From Maniola hyperantus (Eukaryota > Arthropoda > Insecta > Lepidoptera > Nymphalidae): DNA of 64,000 nt. Made by a program: the position numbers and the translations under genes. The stretch covers positions 12,287,196-12,351,195 of the forward strand of contig NC_048547.1 in the NCBI RefSeq assembly GCF_902806685.2, read 5' to 3'. The notes under the pieces were generated by a model that worked only from the letters and a program-made list of their open reading frames with translations, was not told where the DNA came from and did not search any database. Every line of letters starts with the position of its first letter. The stretch's first letter is position 1. Positions 63,175 through 64,000 of this stretch are shown here, piece after piece.

Positions 63175-64000
63175 CTGCATAGAACAAAACAATAGTCTTG
63201 GACTGAGGTAATAAAATGAAGTGATATTTTGTATAGCGGTAATTTATGTGGCTAGAATTCAGTATAAAAGATAAGTTTAAAAAAAATCATGATTTTTATT
63301 TATTTTTACCATGAGCGTCCCACTGTACGGAAGGTGAATAATGACGTCACAATCCGTAAATGACCATTTTATTTTAAATTTTTTAACATTAAAAAAAAAA
63401 ACAAAAAAAAAAACTTTTTTATTCATATAAACTTTTACAAGTACTTACGAATAGTCGGATGCATCTACTCCTGGTATAACCAATAGAGTAATTTCTGCTG
63501 GAAAATATTTTTTGTTAAGAAATTGAAAAATAATCGTCGTTTACGCCATATTATGAATCATGATATCGATATATGATTCATAATTTTTTAAATTATTCTC
63601 TTTAATAATGAATTCTAGTCCCATATACAAAAAATAAATCACTTCATTTTATTACTAGAGTCCAAGACCCTATTAATAGGTTGAGGATCGGGGATTTAGC
63701 TTTGCGAAAATACAATCCTTTTATTCCCTATCCCTTGGAAATTTCCAAAAATCTGGCCTTATTTCTTGTCGACATCATAAAGGAAACCTCTGTACAAAAT
63801 TTCAACATTCTAGGTCCAAGGTCAAGGTATTGATGAGTCAGTAAATTATTGCATGGGTATAGTTAACAACCTGGAGAGTGCCATAAGTGGCCATATTTTT
63901 TGATTGTGTTGACTTAAGTTTGATTTTTTCACAGCGCCAAGGGATTGTAGACCAGAGTATTTCATATTAATTTTTATTAAATTTGATACCTTCACATGTT
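63175..64000. other. MetAP1 intron to window edge
   Basis: No further MetAP1 exon found; the conserved C-H-G-I-P-D segment expected next upstream is not in this stretch. 63650-63850 resembles a diverged Helitron-like repeat (ATTACTAGAGTCCAAGACCC, GATGAGTCAGTAAATTATTG). A palindrome ATGAATCATGATATCGATAT lies at about 63551. Confidence 0.45.

Overview
The window is animal nuclear DNA, almost certainly from a butterfly or moth. It is AT-rich, genes have short exons and long introns with GT..AG splice sites, and the space between exons is packed with repeat families I know from lepidopteran genomes: short elements with CTAGCTGATGCCCGCGAC-like ends and (GTCT)n or (CAGT)n cores, GGTTCCGTA...TACGGAACC elements, tRNA-derived SINEs ending in (GAT)n, and 3' ends of RTE, CR1/jockey-like and R1-like LINEs. 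I cannot name the species. Few long single ORFs are genes, so genes were built exon by exon, requiring splice signals and matching phase.

Layout. 1-11,770: no gene, a mosaic of repeats. 11,778-about 42,230 (+): gene 1, a secreted protein of unknown function. Five shared coding exons (12042-12065, 23965-24119, 25539-25725, 26186-26417, 28083-28235) end in phase 1 and can join any of three alternative last exons (30786-30907, 38056-38804, 39716-39774), giving 290, 499 or 269 residues. It has a signal peptide split by an 11.9-kb intron and a furin-type R-P-K-R site. 45,462-58,156 (+): gene 2, a second secreted protein of unknown function (eight coding exons, 659 residues). Its signal peptide is put together from a 9-base first coding exon and exon 2, which are 7 kb apart. 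A 91%-identical copy of exon 2 with two stop codons lies 546 bases downstream of the working one. 61,032-63,174 (-): the last three coding exons of methionine aminopeptidase 1, convergent with gene 2; its 5' exons lie beyond the right edge.

Genes 1 and 2 are neighbours on one strand with the same plan: minute first coding exon, long first intron, secreted product, low-complexity Thr/Ser/Pro-rich regions. Nothing shows that they work together. MetAP1 is an unrelated housekeeping enzyme.

Most other structure is transposon biology: a hairpin-shaped element family with 12-15-base target duplications in two copies, several large palindromes, nested insertions that give relative ages, and an R1-like retroposon with a 16-17-base target duplication and a 17-bp 3' stem. 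No CRISPR array, operon, rRNA gene or convincing functional tRNA gene was seen. All repeat family names are from memory and by eye.
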